A stretch of DNA of 60,711 bases from Parvimonas parva (GTDB lineage: Bacteria; Bacillota; Clostridia; Tissierellales; Peptoniphilaceae): the NCBI RefSeq assembly GCF_016552165.1, contig NZ_JACVDA010000012.1, positions 1 to 60,711 of the forward strand, written 5' to 3'. Positions 36,530 through 46,986 of this stretch are shown piece after piece. The position numbers were made by a program, and so were the translations under genes. The stretch's first letter is position 1; the number at the start of each line of letters is the position of its first letter. The notes beneath the pieces are model-generated. The model was not told the DNA's origin, ran no database searches, and worked only from the letters and a program-made list of their open reading frames with translations.

Positions 36530-37069
36530 CTATTTACCAGTCTTACCAACTTTACGTCTGATGTATTCTCCTTCATATCTAACACCTTTTCCTTTATATG
36601 GTTCAGGTCTTCTATGAGAACGAATATTCGCTGCAAAGTTTCCAAGTTTTTGTTTATCAATACCATTGATTACTATCTTATTTGGTTCAGGAACTTCAAC
36701 AGTAATTCCTTCTGGATCTAAAACTTCAATTGGATGAGAATATCCTAAGTTTAAAGTTAATTTATTTCCAGCTTTAGCTGCTCTATATCCAGTTCCTTCT
36801 ATAATCAAAGTTTTAGTAAATCCCTTTGAAACACCTTCAATCATGTTAGCAAGTAAAGTTCTTGTTAATCCATGAAGTGATTTATGTCTTTTTATTTCAG
36901 AAGGACGTTCTACATTTATTGTATCGCCTTCCATTTTAATGTTCATTTCTCTGCTTAATTGTTGAGTTAATACTCCCTTAGGTCCTTTTACTTCAACAAA
37001 GTTTTCTTCTCCCAAGATTACCTCAACTCCAGCAGGAACAACAATTGGTTTTAATCCAATTCTTGACAT
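36530..37069 (-). CDS. rplF: 50S ribosomal protein L6
   Basis: 179 residues; two repeated L6 folds, starting [17 protein letters not shown], with the C-terminal signature [17 protein letters not shown]. It binds near the sarcin-ricin loop and the factor-binding site. Confidence 0.97.
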   Translation of the reverse strand: MSRIGLKPIVVPAGVEVILGEENFVEVKGPKGVLTQQLSREMNIKMEGDTINVERPSEIKRHKSLHGLTRTLLANMIEGVSKGFTKTLIIEGTGYRAAKAGNKLTLNLGYSHPIEVLDPEGITVEVPEPNKIVINGIDKQKLGNFAANIRSHRRPEPYKGKGVRYEGEYIRRKVGKTGK

Positions 37070-37103
37070 TGGTTTACCTCCTTAGTTTTAATCCTTAAGT
37101 CTG

Positions 37104-37499
37104 TTACCAAACGTAACAAAGAACCTCTCCACCAATACCTTCTTTTCTAGCAACTTTATCAGTTACAACTCCTTTTGATGTTGAGATAATTGCGATTCCA
37201 AGTCCTCCTAAAACTTTTGGAATTTCGTGGCTTCTAGCGTAAACTCTTAAACCAGGTTTTGAAATTCTCTTAAGTCCTGAGATAACTTTTTCGTTATTTT
37301 TTCCATATTTTAAGTCAACTGTGATGATACCTTGTTTGTCATCTTCAGTTACGTTATATCCTTCAATAAAACCTTCATCTAATAAAATTTGTACAAGATT
37401 CTTTTTCATTTTAGATGCAGGTATTTCAACAGATGAATGTCTTGCATTATTTCCGTTTCTAATTCTTGTAAGCATATCTGCTATAGGATCAGTCATCAT
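37104..37499 (-). CDS. rpsH: 30S ribosomal protein S8
   Basis: 131 residues. The start could be either of two adjacent ATG codons (37499 or 37496) behind AGGAGG. Conserved [14 protein letters not shown] and the C-terminal [20 protein letters not shown]. It binds helix 21 of 16S rRNA; in other bacteria it represses this operon, but no such site was identified here. Confidence 0.97.
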   Translation of the reverse strand: MMTDPIADMLTRIRNGNNARHSSVEIPASKMKKNLVQILLDEGFIEGYNVTEDDKQGIITVDLKYGKNNEKVISGLKRISKPGLRVYARSHEIPKVLGGLGIAIISTSKGVVTDKVARKEGIGGEVLCYVW

Positions 37500-37524
37500 A
37501 TAAGCTTCCTCCTTTATCTAAATA

Positions 37525-37794
37525 TTACCAACTAGCCTTTTTAACGCCAGGAATTTCTCCCTTGTAAGCTAATTCACGGAATACAATACGGCTGATTCCA
37601 TATTTTCCAATATATCCATGAGGACGTCCAGTGATTTTACAACGGTTGTGTAAACGAGTTGGTGATGCATTTCTTGGTAATTTGCTTAAACCAACATAGT
37701 CCCCTTTGGCTTTTAATTCTGCACGTTTTGCAGCATATTTTTCAACTAACTTTTGACGTTTTAATTCACGTTGTACCATTGATTTTTTAGCCAT
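37525..37794 (-). CDS. rpsN: 30S ribosomal protein S14, zinc-free 89-residue form
   Basis: 89 residues. The C-terminal S14 signature is present ([20 protein letters not shown], then [11 protein letters not shown]). The two CxxC pairs of the 61-residue zinc form are absent; a single Cys remains. The family splits into short zinc (C+) and longer zinc-free (C-) types, and this is the latter, embedded in the main operon between rplE and rpsH. Confidence 0.95.
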   Translation of the reverse strand: MAKKSMVQRELKRQKLVEKYAAKRAELKAKGDYVGLSKLPRNASPTRLHNRCKITGRPHGYIGKYGISRIVFRELAYKGEIPGVKKASW

Positions 37795-37809
37795 TAAATT
37801 TCCCTCCTA

Positions 37810-38352
37810 CTACTTTTTAAAAGGCATTCCTAATAGCTCTAAAAGTGCTTTAGACTCTTCGTCAGTCTTAGCAGTAGTAACTATTATAATATCCATTCCT
37901 CTTATTTGATCAATCATATCATATACGATTTCTGGGAATATTAATTGTTCTTTTATACCTAATGCATAATTTCCTCTACCATCGAAACTTGAAGCGCTAA
38001 CACCTCTAAAGTCTCTTACACGTGGAAGAGCTATATTAACTAATCTATCTAGGAAATCATACATTTTTTCTCCTCTAAGAGTTACCTTAGTACCAATTTT
38101 CATACCTTCTCTTAATTTGAAGTTAGCAATTGATTTTTTAGCAGTAGTTATTACAGGTTTTTGACCTGAAATAATTTCCAAATCTCTTAAAGCGCTTTCT
38201 AAAGCTTTTGGATTATCTTTAGCTGAACCTAAACCGATGTTGATAACAATCTTATCTAGTTTAGGAACCTCCATAATATTTCTATATTTAAAACGTTCCA
38301 TTAAAGCAGAAACTATTTCTTCTTTATATTTAACTTGCATTCTGGAAGTCAC
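37810..38352 (-). CDS. rplE: 50S ribosomal protein L5
   Basis: 180 residues; N-terminal [20 protein letters not shown] and the conserved [20 protein letters not shown]. It binds 5S rRNA and contacts P-site tRNA. Between L24 and S14. Confidence 0.97.
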   Translation of the reverse strand: MTSRMQVKYKEEIVSALMERFKYRNIMEVPKLDKIVINIGLGSAKDNPKALESALRDLEIISGQKPVITTAKKSIANFKLREGMKIGTKVTLRGEKMYDFLDRLVNIALPRVRDFRGVSASSFDGRGNYALGIKEQLIFPEIVYDMIDQIRGMDIIIVTTAKTDEESKALLELLGMPFKK

Positions 38353-38371
38353 CGAGATTGCCTCCTTTCAA

Positions 38372-38683
38372 CTATTTATCTATTTTTGAACCACTTTTTT
38401 TACTGATTCTAACTTTTTTATCTCCTTCAAGAGTGTAACCAATTTTAGAAGGCTTATTTACCTTTGTATCAAAGTACATTACGTTAGAAGCATCAATACT
38501 TCCTTCAACTTTGATTAAACCAGCTTCATCTTTAGGGCTTTTAGCTTTTTTGTGTTTAGTTTGAACGTTTACTCCTTCAACTATTACTCTATTTTCTTTA
38601 GCTAAAGTTTTAACTACTTTACCAGTCTTACCTTTATCTTTTCCTGCAATTACAATAACAGTATCTCCAGATTTAATTTTCAT
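38372..38683 (-). CDS. rplX: 50S ribosomal protein L24
   Basis: 103 residues; N-terminal KOW motif SGDTVIVIAGKDKGKTGKVV; conserved NVQTKHKK. Early assembly protein of the 50S subunit, after rplN. Confidence 0.97.
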   Translation of the reverse strand: MKIKSGDTVIVIAGKDKGKTGKVVKTLAKENRVIVEGVNVQTKHKKAKSPKDEAGLIKVEGSIDASNVMYFDTKVNKPSKIGYTLEGDKKVRISKKSGSKIDK

Positions 38684-38697
38684 TCTAACACCTCCTA

Positions 38698-39066
38698 TTA
38701 TAATACTTCAGGTGCAAGAGATATAATCTTCATAAAGTTACCAGCTCTTAGCTCTCTTGTAACTGAACCGAAAATTCTTGTACCAACTGGGTTTTTATCA
38801 TCTTTTATAATTACTGCTGCATTATCATCGAATCTAATGTAGCTTCCATCATTTCTTTTTATACTATTTGTTGTTCTAACGATTACCGCCTTTACAACGT
38901 CGCTTTTCTTAACAACTCCACCTGGTGCAGCACTTTTAACAGCACATACTACTATATCGCCAACTTTTGCATATTTCTTATTAGTACCACCTAGTACTCT
39001 AATAACAAGAAGTTCTTTAGCGCCAGAGTTGTCAGCAACTTTTAAACGACTTTCTGTTTGAATCAT
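38698..39066 (-). CDS. rplN: 50S ribosomal protein L14
   Basis: 122 residues; begins [20 protein letters not shown] with conserved [20 protein letters not shown] and GPVTREL-like GSVTRELR. Forms an inter-subunit bridge; also the RsfS silencing target in other bacteria. Confidence 0.97.
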   Translation of the reverse strand: MIQTESRLKVADNSGAKELLVIRVLGGTNKKYAKVGDIVVCAVKSAAPGGVVKKSDVVKAVIVRTTNSIKRNDGSYIRFDDNAAVIIKDDKNPVGTRIFGSVTRELRAGNFMKIISLAPEVL

Positions 39067-39090
39067 ACGATACTCCTTTCCAGATGAAAA

Positions 39091-39345
39091 TTATTTTACT
39101 CTTTCAAGTATCTCAACAAGTCTCCATCTCTTTTCTCTTGAAAGAGGTCTTGTTTCCATAATTTTAACTCTATCACCAATTAAACATTCATTATTTTCAT
39201 CATGTGCTTTAAATTTTGTAGTTTTTTTCATTTGTTTTTTATAAAGTGGGTGAGAAACGAAAGTTGCAACTTCTACAACTATTGTCTTATCCATCTTATT
39301 AGAAACTACATTTCCTATTATGACTTTTCTACTATTTCTTTCCAT
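39091..39345 (-). CDS. rpsQ: 30S ribosomal protein S17
   Basis: 84 residues; OB fold with [27 protein letters not shown] and [18 protein letters not shown]. Primary 16S binder. Six bases after rpmC. Confidence 0.97.
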   Translation of the reverse strand: MERNSRKVIIGNVVSNKMDKTIVVEVATFVSHPLYKKQMKKTTKFKAHDENNECLIGDRVKIMETRPLSREKRWRLVEILERVK

Positions 39346-39351
39346 ATAGTA

Positions 39352-39558
39352 TTAAGCCTCCTTTCCAGCATTAAGCTCACGTTCTCTGATAATAGTTTTA
39401 ACACGAGCTATATCTTTTCTAATGCCACCAATTCTCATAGGATTTTCTAACTGTCCAGTGGCTAATTGAAAACGTAGATTAAATAATTCTACTTTTAAAT
39501 CTTTTAATTTTGCTTGTAAATCACTATCGTTCATTTGGCGAATTTCTTTAATTTTCAT
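39352..39558 (-). CDS. rpmC: 50S ribosomal protein L29
   Basis: 68 residues from ATG 39558 (AAGGTGAAG upstream; a GTG at 39567 is less likely). Two-helix hairpin with [20 protein letters not shown] and [14 protein letters not shown]. Its start overlaps the end of rplP by 11 bases. Confidence 0.95.
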   Translation of the reverse strand: MKIKEIRQMNDSDLQAKLKDLKVELFNLRFQLATGQLENPMRIGGIRKDIARVKTIIRERELNAGKEA

Positions 39559-39982
39559 TAGCTTCACCTTCCTTCATCTCACGAGTTATAAATTTAGTCT
39601 TTACAGGTAATTTATGAGCAGCAAGTCTCATAGCTTCTCTAGCTACATCAACAGGAACTCCACTCATTTCGAATAACACTCTACCTGGTTTAACAACTGC
39701 TACCCAATATTCAGGAGCCCCTTTACCAGAACCCATTCTTACTTCAGCAGGTTTTTTAGTAACAGGCTTATCAGGGAACACTTTAATCCAAATTTTACCG
39801 CCTCTTTTTATATATCTTGTCATCGCACGTCTTGCAGATTCGATTTGGTTTGCAGTCATCCAGCAAGGTTCTAATGCTTGAATTGCATAATCTCCGTAAG
39901 AAATTGTATTTCCTCTTAGAGCTTTACCAGTCATTCTGCCTCTATGAACTCTACGATATTTTACTCTCTTAGGCATTAACAT
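39548..39982 (-). CDS. rplP: 50S ribosomal protein L16
   Basis: 144 residues, starting [20 protein letters not shown], the usual form of the family. Conserved [20 protein letters not shown]. Contacts the A-site tRNA elbow. Overlaps rpmC. Confidence 0.97.
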   Translation of the reverse strand: MLMPKRVKYRRVHRGRMTGKALRGNTISYGDYAIQALEPCWMTANQIESARRAMTRYIKRGGKIWIKVFPDKPVTKKPAEVRMGSGKGAPEYWVAVVKPGRVLFEMSGVPVDVAREAMRLAAHKLPVKTKFITREMKEGEANEN

Positions 39983-40005
39983 AGACTCTTTCCTCCTTCC
40001 GGCAA

Positions 40006-40740
40006 CTAAGCTTCTTTCTTAGCGCCAGTTTTATTAAATCTTTTCTTATTGTCTTTCTTGTTTCTTCTGTCTTTTTTAGCTGGTCTTTCTTCAATAACAG
40101 CAGCTTTCATTCCTGGAAGAACTTCTCCTTTGTATAACCAAACTTTTACACCTAATTTTCCATAAGTTGTATCAGCTTCAGCGAATCCATATTCAATGTC
40201 AGCTCTTAAAGTTTGTAGAGGAATTGTTCCTTCAGAATATCCTTCAGTTCTAGCCATATCAGCTCCACCAAGTCTTCCTGAAACAGCAGTTTTAATACCT
40301 TTTGCTCCAGATTTTAATGATCTTTGCATAGCTTGTTTCATAGCACGTCTAAAAGATACACGTCTTTCTAATTGTCCTGCAATGTTTTCAGCAACTAATT
40401 GAGCACTTAAGTCAGGTCTTTTAACTTCTTCAACATTAACAATTACTTTTTTACCAGTTAATTTTTCAATCTTAACTCTTAATTCTTCAACGCCAGCTCC
40501 TGATTTTCCGATTACCATTCCTGGTTTAGCAGTGAAAATTGTAACCTTTACTCTATTTGCTGATCTTTCTATTTCAACTTTAGGTACTCCTGAAAGAGCT
40601 ACCTCTTTTTTAACAAGTTTACGAATATTGTGGTCTTCTACTAATAAATTACCGAATTCTTTTTTGTCGGCAAACCATCTTGAGTCCCAATCTTTGATTA
40701 TTCCAACTCTTAACCCATGAGGATTAACTTTTTGACCCAT
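40006..40740 (-). CDS. rpsC: 30S ribosomal protein S3
   Basis: 244 residues; KH type 2 domain with [20 protein letters not shown] (the GxxG loop near 77) and the C-terminal half with [18 protein letters not shown]. It has an extra Lys-rich tail ([18 protein letters not shown]). Lines the mRNA entry channel. Confidence 0.97.
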   Translation of the reverse strand: MGQKVNPHGLRVGIIKDWDSRWFADKKEFGNLLVEDHNIRKLVKKEVALSGVPKVEIERSANRVKVTIFTAKPGMVIGKSGAGVEELRVKIEKLTGKKVIVNVEEVKRPDLSAQLVAENIAGQLERRVSFRRAMKQAMQRSLKSGAKGIKTAVSGRLGGADMARTEGYSEGTIPLQTLRADIEYGFAEADTTYGKLGVKVWLYKGEVLPGMKAAVIEERPAKKDRRNKKDNKKRFNKTGAKKEA

Positions 40741-40757
40741 TTTTTATCCTCCTTACA

Positions 40758-41090
40758 CTATTTTTCTGCTACTGTTACACCAATATGACTTGATCTTTTC
40801 AAAATTGGGTAAGCTGAACCTTTAGCCTTTGGTCTCCATCTTTTCATAACTGGAGCATCATTTGCATAAGCTTCTAATACATAAAGGTCTTTTCTATCTA
40901 AATTATGATTGTTTTCCGCATTAGCGACAGCTGATTTTAATACCTTTTCTAATAATCTAGCACCCGCTTTTGGAGTGAATCTTAGAATAGATAAAGCTTC
41001 ATCTACATGCTTTCCTCTTATTTCTCTACAAATAAAGTTTACTTTAAGAGGTGAAATTCTTTGATATTTTGCAATTGCTTTAGCTTGCAT
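40758..41090 (-). CDS. rplV: 50S ribosomal protein L22
   Basis: 110 residues; the conserved end with MKRWRPKAKGSAYPILKRSS is the beta-hairpin that lines the exit tunnel (macrolide-resistance hot spot in other species). Between S19 and S3. Confidence 0.97.
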   Translation of the reverse strand: MQAKAIAKYQRISPLKVNFICREIRGKHVDEALSILRFTPKAGARLLEKVLKSAVANAENNHNLDRKDLYVLEAYANDAPVMKRWRPKAKGSAYPILKRSSHIGVTVAEK

Positions 41091-41109
41091 GTTATTCCCT
41101 CCTTATCTA

Positions 41110-41394
41110 TTATCTTACTTTACTATTTTTTTCGTTCTTTCCAACATGTCCCTTGTAAGTTCTAGTTAAAACGAACTCTCCAAGTTTATGTCCTACCATA
41201 TCATCAGTAATATAAATTGGTAAGTGCTTTCTTCCATCATGAACAGCTATTGTGTGTCCAACGAATTGTGGAAAAATTGTACTTCTTCTTGACCAAGTTT
41301 TTACAACTTTCTTTTCATCTGCACTGTTTAATGCATCTATTTTCTTTAAAAGATGATCATCACAAAATGGTCCTTTTTTAAGAGATCTACCCAT
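41110..41394 (-). CDS. rpsS: 30S ribosomal protein S19
   Basis: 94 residues; begins [20 protein letters not shown] with conserved [20 protein letters not shown] and [11 protein letters not shown]. Head protein pairing with S13. Confidence 0.97.
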   Translation of the reverse strand: MGRSLKKGPFCDDHLLKKIDALNSADEKKVVKTWSRRSTIFPQFVGHTIAVHDGRKHLPIYITDDMVGHKLGEFVLTRTYKGHVGKNEKNSKVR

Positions 41395-41410
41395 TTGTTC
41401 TCCTCCTTAA

Positions 41411-42244
41411 TTAGTTTTTAGTTCTTCTTCTTACTATGAACTTATTAGACTTTTTGTTTTTCTTTCTAGTCTTAAGTCCTAAAGCTGGTTTACCCCAAGG
41501 AGTTGAAGGTGCTGGACGTCCAACAGGAGTTCTACCTTCCCCACCACCGTGAGGGTGATCTACTGGGTTCATTGCAGATCCTCTAACGTGAGGTCTTTTG
41601 CCCATATGTCTTGATCTTCCTGCTTTACCTACTGTTACAAGTTCGTGACTTAAGTTACCAACTTGTCCAACAGTTGCTCTACATTCTAAATGAATTAATC
41701 TAAATTCACCTGAAGGTAATCTTAATTGTGCAAATCTTCCTTCTTTACCCATTAATTGAGCTTCAGAACCTGCACTTCTTACTAATTGTCCACCTTTTCC
41801 AGGTTTTAATTCAATATTATGAACATTTGTACCTACTGGAATGTCTTTTAATTTTAAAGCATTACCGATTACGATATCTGCATTTTCTCCAGATTCTATC
41901 ATAGCTCCAACTTTTAATCCTTCTGGAGCTAAGATATATCTTTTTTCTCCGTCTAGATAATGAATTAATGCTATGTTAGCTGTTCTGTTTGGATCGTATT
42001 CGATAGATGCAACCTTTCCAGGTACTCCATCTTTATTTCTTTTAAAATCTATTATTCTATATTTTCTCTTAGCACCGCCACCTCTATGTCTAACGGTAAC
42101 TCTACCTAATGAATTTCTTCCGCCTGATTTTGATAAAGAAACTACTAAAGACTTTTCAGGTTGAGTCTTAGTTATCTCATCAAAAGTTAAAACGCTCATT
42201 CCACGTACACCAGCAGAAGTTGGTTTATACTTTCTAATAGCCAT
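41411..42244 (-). CDS. rplB: 50S ribosomal protein L2
   Basis: 277 residues; conserved [20 protein letters not shown] near 45 and the C-terminal [20 protein letters not shown] with the His important for peptidyl-transferase assembly. Largest primary 23S binder. Confidence 0.98.
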   Translation of the reverse strand: MAIRKYKPTSAGVRGMSVLTFDEITKTQPEKSLVVSLSKSGGRNSLGRVTVRHRGGGAKRKYRIIDFKRNKDGVPGKVASIEYDPNRTANIALIHYLDGEKRYILAPEGLKVGAMIESGENADIVIGNALKLKDIPVGTNVHNIELKPGKGGQLVRSAGSEAQLMGKEGRFAQLRLPSGEFRLIHLECRATVGQVGNLSHELVTVGKAGRSRHMGKRPHVRGSAMNPVDHPHGGGEGRTPVGRPAPSTPWGKPALGLKTRKKNKKSNKFIVRRRTKN

Positions 42245-42261
42245 TAATATTACCTCCTATA

Positions 42262-42549
42262 TTAAATACTTTCGAAAAATTCAATTTCTTTAGAATCTTC
42301 TGTAAGAGTAACAATGGCTTTTTTCCAATCAGATCTTTTGCCAACATTAGCTCCCATTCTTTTTTTCTTACCAGTAATATTCATTGTGTTTACTTGTTTA
42401 ACTTTTACACCGAAAATTGTTTCTACGGCTTTTTTAATTTCTGATTTGTTAGCCTTAGTATCAACTTTGAAAGTGTATCTTTTTGATTCCATATTTTCCA
42501 TTGAACGTTCAGTTACAACTGGTTTAATAATAATATCATATGCTGTCAT
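42262..42549 (-). CDS. rplW: 50S ribosomal protein L23
   Basis: 95 residues; [20 protein letters not shown] start and the [20 protein letters not shown] loop. Docking site for trigger factor and SRP at the tunnel exit; trigger factor itself is encoded at 59.2-60.5 kb. Shares one base with the end of rplD. Confidence 0.96.
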   Translation of the reverse strand: MTAYDIIIKPVVTERSMENMESKRYTFKVDTKANKSEIKKAVETIFGVKVKQVNTMNITGKKKRMGANVGKRSDWKKAIVTLTEDSKEIEFFESI

Positions 42550-43172
42550 TATGCATACACCTCCTCAATTTTTGATAAGGCATCTTTTACGATTACAAGA
42601 TTATCAAATCTCATTAAATCATAAACATTCATATAATCTACAACAACAGTTTCAATCTTTGGAAGGTTAGCGAATGATTTAATAATCATATCATTTCCTT
42701 CTGGTAAAACTATCATAGTCTTTGTTTCTAAATTTAAGTTTCTTAATATTTCTTTTGCTTTCTTAGTGCTGAATGCATCTACTGTTAAAGCATCTAAAAT
42801 TCTTAATTCTCCTTCAAGAACTTTTGAAGAAAGAACTGACTTCATAGCAAGTCTTCTTACTTTCTTAGGAACTGAGTATCTGTAGCTTCTTGGCTTTGGT
42901 GCGAATACAACCCCGCCACCTTTCCATTGAGGAGCTCTTATACTACCTTGTCTAGCACGACCAGTACCTTTTTGTCTCCAAGGCTTTCTTCCGCCTCCAC
43001 GTACTTCTGCACGAGTTTTAGCAGATTGAGTGCCTTGTCTTCTATTAGCTAAATGGTTCTTTACTACTTCATAAACAACATGTTCATTAACTTCAACACC
43101 AAAAATAGCTTCGTTTAATTCTATATCACCAACAACTTCTCCAAGTTGGTTATAAACATTAACCTTAGGCAT
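42549..43172 (-). CDS. rplD: 50S ribosomal protein L4
   Basis: 207 residues; the extended tunnel loop with [20 protein letters not shown] (around 60-80) is unmistakable. In E. coli L4 also represses the S10 operon through its leader; a leader hairpin exists here too, but no L4 control is shown. Confidence 0.97.
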   Translation of the reverse strand: MPKVNVYNQLGEVVGDIELNEAIFGVEVNEHVVYEVVKNHLANRRQGTQSAKTRAEVRGGGRKPWRQKGTGRARQGSIRAPQWKGGGVVFAPKPRSYRYSVPKKVRRLAMKSVLSSKVLEGELRILDALTVDAFSTKKAKEILRNLNLETKTMIVLPEGNDMIIKSFANLPKIETVVVDYMNVYDLMRFDNLVIVKDALSKIEEVYA

Positions 43173-43189
43173 TATTTATCCTCCTTAAA

Positions 43190-43816
43190 CTATCTCTTAA
43201 CCGCTTCTCTAATTGTTACTAAACCACCTTTAGGTCCTGGAATAGCACCTTTTACAAGAATTAGGTTCTTTTCAACGTCAACTTTTACAACAACAAGATT
43301 TTGAACAGTACTTTTTTCATTTCCCATTTTTCCACTTGCTTTTCTACCTTTAAGTACTCTACCTGGATAAGTACCAGCACTTCTAGCACCGGCTACTCTG
43401 TGAGATTTCGAACCGTGACCTTCTGGTCCTCTTCCGTAGTTCCATCTCTTGATAGCACCTTGAGTACCTTTACCTTTAGAAGTTCCGATAACATCAACCT
43501 TATCTCCTTCAGCAAATAAGTCAACTTTAATTTCTTGTCCAGTTTCAAAAGTTTCGCCTTCGTTTAATCTAAATTCTCTTACAAATCTCTTATATCCAAC
43601 ACTTACTTTGTCAAAATGTCCTTTAAGAGGTTTTGTAACCTTCTTTTCTTTTTTGTCCACATATCCACATTGGATTGCATTATAACCATCAGTTTCAACA
43701 GTTTTAACTTGTATAACGAACATTGGGCCCGCTTCAACAACTGTTACAGGAACAACTGCTCCATCTTCAGTAAAAATTTGAGTCATTCCAATTTTTTTAC
43801 CTAAAATACTCTTCAT
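43190..43816 (-). CDS. rplC: 50S ribosomal protein L3
   Basis: 208 residues from ATG 43816 (AGGAGGTG 6 bases upstream; an in-frame start 9 bases earlier is unlikely). Starts [15 protein letters not shown]; central loop with [20 protein letters not shown] reaches the peptidyl-transferase centre. Confidence 0.97.
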   Translation of the reverse strand: MKSILGKKIGMTQIFTEDGAVVPVTVVEAGPMFVIQVKTVETDGYNAIQCGYVDKKEKKVTKPLKGHFDKVSVGYKRFVREFRLNEGETFETGQEIKVDLFAEGDKVDVIGTSKGKGTQGAIKRWNYGRGPEGHGSKSHRVAGARSAGTYPGRVLKGRKASGKMGNEKSTVQNLVVVKVDVEKNLILVKGAIPGPKGGLVTIREAVKR

Positions 43817-43868
43817 TGAGTACACCTCCTATTACTTACAGCGGATTGATTTACAATCATTCTAAGAT

Positions 43869-44180
43869 TTATAACTTAATTTCGATATCTACCCCACTTG
43901 GAAGATTTAATTTCTTTAAACTTTCCAAAGTCTTTTGATTTGGGTTTAGGATATCAATAAGTCTTTTATGTGTTCTTTGTTCGAATTGTTCTCTACTATA
44001 TTTGTATTTGTGAACAGCTCTTAAGATTGTAATGATTTCCTTTTCTGTTGGTAGTGGAATAGGTCCTGATACTTCTGCACCAGTTCTCTTTGCAGATTCC
44101 ACTATTTGTTGTGCTGAGCTATCGATTAATTCATGATCGTAAGCTCTTAATCTAATTCTGATTTTTTGTTTGTTTGCCAA
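43869..44180 (-). CDS. rpsJ: 30S ribosomal protein S10
   Basis: 103 residues from a TTG start at 44180 ([20 protein letters not shown]), 8 bases after AGGAGG. An in-frame ATG at 44204 would put the Shine-Dalgarno inside the gene and add eight residues foreign to the family. Conserved [16 protein letters not shown] and [15 protein letters not shown]. First gene of the superoperon; also the NusE elongation factor. Confidence 0.95.
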   Translation of the reverse strand: MANKQKIRIRLRAYDHELIDSSAQQIVESAKRTGAEVSGPIPLPTEKEIITILRAVHKYKYSREQFEQRTHKRLIDILNPNQKTLESLKKLNLPSGVDIEIKL

Positions 44181-44430
44181 TTTTTTTACCTCCTTATTTC
44201 GCATGTTTTGGCATCATGCAACTAGGTCTTCCGTATCAACTCATCCGTGTGTTCCATTTTCACTTCTAAAAAATACGGCGACCCGTCGCCGAAATCTAGT
44301 TCGACATACTCAGAAATAATTACCTCACAAGCTGTAAAACAGCCGTTTAATGTGAGCAACCTATTTCGTCAACGCCTTTTTGTGCACACAAGCACTCATA
44401 TATTATACAATAACAAAATAGATTTTGCAA
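44181..44430 (-). promoter_or_regulatory. S10 superoperon promoter and structured leader
   Basis: Minus-strand promoter TTGCAA (44425-44430), 17-base spacer, TATAAT (44402-44407). The ~215-base leader holds a GC-rich hairpin CGGCGA-CGGG-TCGCCG (44276-44291) followed by TATTTTTT (to 44268), which is a terminator shape. A second inverted repeat GCATG/CATGC lies near 44200-44219. In this AT-rich genome the GC-rich stem stands out. Attenuation of ribosomal protein synthesis is a reasonable inference. Confidence 0.7.
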
Positions 44431-44559
44431 TACTTTTTTTGAATTTTTTTAAGTTTTTTTTCGAATTTTTAAGCGTTTTTTCAAAAATATTTTATTATGT
44501 GATTTGAATTACATTTTTAATATATTTTTTGTTTTTATAAAATTTTTTTATGAAAAAAT

Positions 44560-44590
44560 TTGAAAAAGTGATACAAATTGTACCACTTTT
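44560..44590 (-). terminator. Terminator of rmuC
   Basis: Minus-strand stem AAAAGTGGTACAA/TTGTATCACTTTT with one mismatch-type G-T pair and a short T run, 10 bases after the rmuC stop. Bases 44431-44559 are AT-rich with no gene seen. Confidence 0.75.
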
Positions 44591-44599
44591 ATCTAAAAT

Positions 44600-45811
44600 T
44601 TATTCTTCTATTTTTAAAATTTCTTCCATATCTTCTTTTTCAAAAACTTCAACATTTTTTATATTGTCAAAACGTCTTGTAATTTTTGTAGAAGTTGTAA
44701 AAATATCTTTAACATCTTTGCTAACTTTATTTATATCTTTTTCCAAAGTTTCCCATCTCTTGGCATATCTATCAAACTCAACAGAAAGAGAATTCAATTC
44801 TTTTTGAATTTCCAATGCATATTGAGATTGTTTTAAATTTTGAGATACTGCTTGTATTGTCGTAAGTATCGCCATCATCGTAGTTGGAGAAGTAATCCAA
44901 ACACGCTTTGAATAGGCATACTCAACAATTTTAGGCATATAAGCATTAAGATAAGCAAATATAGCCTCTGCAGGTAAAAACAAAATCGCTTGATCTGTCG
45001 TTTCGTTTTTTATTATATATTTTGAAGAAATATCATCAATATGTTTCTTTAAATTTTGTTCAAAACTCTTTTCGTTTTCAACTTTATTTTCAGCTACATC
45101 TTCAAAAATTCTTCTATAATTTTCTAAAGGGAATTTGCTGTCTATACAAATAGTTCCAACAGGCTCAGGCGCAAACAATACGGCATCTGCTAAAGTTCCA
45201 TTTGAAAGTTTATATTGTTTTTGGTAAATTTCATTGTTATCACCAAAAGCAGATGATAAAACTTGATAGAGTTGTACCTCTCCAAAAATTCCACGAGTTT
45301 TTTTATCCGTCAAAACATTATTTAGATTTTGAACATTATTGGATAAAAATTCCATTTTCTTTTGAGCCTCATCAAGCCTACCCAAACTTTGCATAACATT
45401 ACTAAAAGTCTTTTTTGTATCTTCAAAACTTTTTTCAAGTTTTAATTCAACACTTTCATTTATCTTGTCAAGTCTTCCCTCAACAACAGTTGTAAGATTC
45501 AAAAAATCCCTTTTAAGTTCAGATTTTAATTTGTCGTTAAAATTAAAAATCGAATCAATATTTTCTTTTCCTGCTTTTATAATATTATCATTAGTAGAAT
45601 TTTTAAATTCAAGTAGTTGACTAGTAATCTTTTCGTTATTTACATTTAGCTTATCATTCAGTCTATTGAATTCATCAGAAAAGCTAAGTTTTAATTTTAA
45701 AATATCTTCATCTTTTATAACTTCATCATTAGATTTTTTTGAAATTTGTAAAATCAAAACAATTGCAACAACAACTAATATAATTAAAATACCTATTAAA
45801 AAATAAATCAT
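44600..45811 (-). CDS. rmuC: DNA recombination protein RmuC
   Basis: 403 residues. N-terminal membrane anchor (3-21), then a coiled coil (about 30-165), then the RmuC domain with RGIFGEVQLYQVLSSAFG, CIDSKFPLENYRR, ILFLPAEAIFAYL and VWITSPTTMMAILTTIQAV. The nuclease-like domain (PD-(D/E)xK type in family descriptions) limits inversions at short repeats in E. coli. It is in an operon with the deacetylase upstream (7-base gap). Confidence 0.93.
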   Translation of the reverse strand: MIYFLIGILIILVVVAIVLILQISKKSNDEVIKDEDILKLKLSFSDEFNRLNDKLNVNNEKITSQLLEFKNSTNDNIIKAGKENIDSIFNFNDKLKSELKRDFLNLTTVVEGRLDKINESVELKLEKSFEDTKKTFSNVMQSLGRLDEAQKKMEFLSNNVQNLNNVLTDKKTRGIFGEVQLYQVLSSAFGDNNEIYQKQYKLSNGTLADAVLFAPEPVGTICIDSKFPLENYRRIFEDVAENKVENEKSFEQNLKKHIDDISSKYIIKNETTDQAILFLPAEAIFAYLNAYMPKIVEYAYSKRVWITSPTTMMAILTTIQAVSQNLKQSQYALEIQKELNSLSVEFDRYAKRWETLEKDINKVSKDVKDIFTTSTKITRRFDNIKNVEVFEKEDMEEILKIEE

Positions 45812-45818
45812 ATCTCAC

Positions 45819-46811
45819 CTATTTCAAAATGCCGAATTCATAACCATTTGATTTGAAGTGGTCAATTATACTAGGTAATGTTCTTAATGTTAAGTCTTTT
45901 CCTTGAGAATCATGCATTAAAACAACTACAATATTTTGTTGTTTCCAATAACTCAAAGATGTCTTAACATATTTTAACATTTCAGCCTCGTTAGTAGGTC
46001 TAACTTTTAAAGGCTCAGCATCACCGGACAAACTGTTCCAGTCAATCCATTCAAGTCCTAAACTCTTTAAAGTTTCATCTCCATTACCACCGGATTCAAG
46101 CCCTTTCCAAGACATATGTCCACCAGGATATCTCCAAACACCTGTATTGAACTTATCTCCTAAAAGTTCTTTTAATCTTGCCATAGTCTTTTCAGCCTCT
46201 TCTTTTATTACAGCAGGATTTGGAACTCTTTTTGGATATAATTTATTATAGTCATGAGTAAAACTATGGATAGCTATTCCATGTCCCTCATTTAATTCTC
46301 TTTCCAAATATGGTTTAGCTTGGTCGTTCAAAGTCTTACCTACTATAAAAAATGTAGCAGGAACTTGTTTTTCTTTTAATATATCTAACGCTTTATCAGT
46401 AATTCCCGGAGTTACACCATCATCAAAAGTCAAGAATACAACTTTCTTTCCGGTATATTCTTTTTTACTCATAATATAATCTCTAATTTCAGCAGTATCA
46501 TAAGCATAAGCGTCTGCAGATTTTATATGATTTCCAGATTCTGCAAAGTCAATTCCACTTGGATTAGATTTTTCTTGTTCTTTTTCAACTTCAGTTTTCT
46601 TTTCAGTAGCATTATCATCTGATTTTTTAGTATCGTCTTTTTTAATCTGATTTTGTGTTTTATTTTGATTTAAAACTCCTAAAACATATTTACCACCTAA
46701 AAAAGAAAAAAGAGCCAAGAAAACTGCACATATAATTACAAAATTTTCTTTTCTTCTCTTTCTCTTCTTTCTCTCTCTCATTCTTCTTGTTCTTTCTTCA
46801 TTATCTATCAT
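45819..46811 (-). CDS. Membrane-anchored polysaccharide deacetylase
   Basis: 330 residues. Basic start and one membrane helix (about 22-44), an Asn/Lys/Glu linker, then a NodB (CE4) domain from ~120. TFDDGV holds the catalytic base and metal Asp, HSFTHD holds the two metal His, and then come WRYPGGHMSWKG and VVVLMHDS. It probably deacetylates peptidoglycan or another wall glycan outside the membrane (PgdA-like), which in other bacteria gives lysozyme resistance. Substrate is inferred. Confidence 0.92.
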   Translation of the reverse strand: MIDNEERTRRMRERKKRKRRKENFVIICAVFLALFSFLGGKYVLGVLNQNKTQNQIKKDDTKKSDDNATEKKTEVEKEQEKSNPSGIDFAESGNHIKSADAYAYDTAEIRDYIMSKKEYTGKKVVFLTFDDGVTPGITDKALDILKEKQVPATFFIVGKTLNDQAKPYLERELNEGHGIAIHSFTHDYNKLYPKRVPNPAVIKEEAEKTMARLKELLGDKFNTGVWRYPGGHMSWKGLESGGNGDETLKSLGLEWIDWNSLSGDAEPLKVRPTNEAEMLKYVKTSLSYWKQQNIVVVLMHDSQGKDLTLRTLPSIIDHFKSNGYEFGILK

Positions 46812-46850
46812 TAAAATTACCTCCTAACCGCCATATTGTTATTATCTATA

Positions 46851-46880
46851 AGTATATCACATTTACAATTAAGTTGTAAA
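46851..46880 (-). promoter_or_regulatory. Promoter of the deacetylase-rmuC operon
   Basis: Minus strand TTTACA (46875-46880), 18-base spacer, TATACT (46851-46856). A divergent plus-strand TATAAT at 46926-46931 probably serves purB. Confidence 0.6.
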
Positions 46881-46986
46881 CTCAATTAACATTGTTTAAC
46901 AGTTTTTTTCAGAATGAAATTATGATATAATAAAATATATGACGAACTAAAAATTTAGTTTAAAAAAATAAATTAAAGGAGTTTTT

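Noticed and set aside
42314-42670. Plus-strand open frame across rplW and rplD
   Set aside because: Antisense shadow of two well-identified ribosomal protein genes.
44247-44507. Plus-strand open frame in the S10 leader
   Set aside because: No Shine-Dalgarno, and it runs through the leader hairpin and promoter of the opposite strand; composition is that of non-coding AT-rich DNA.
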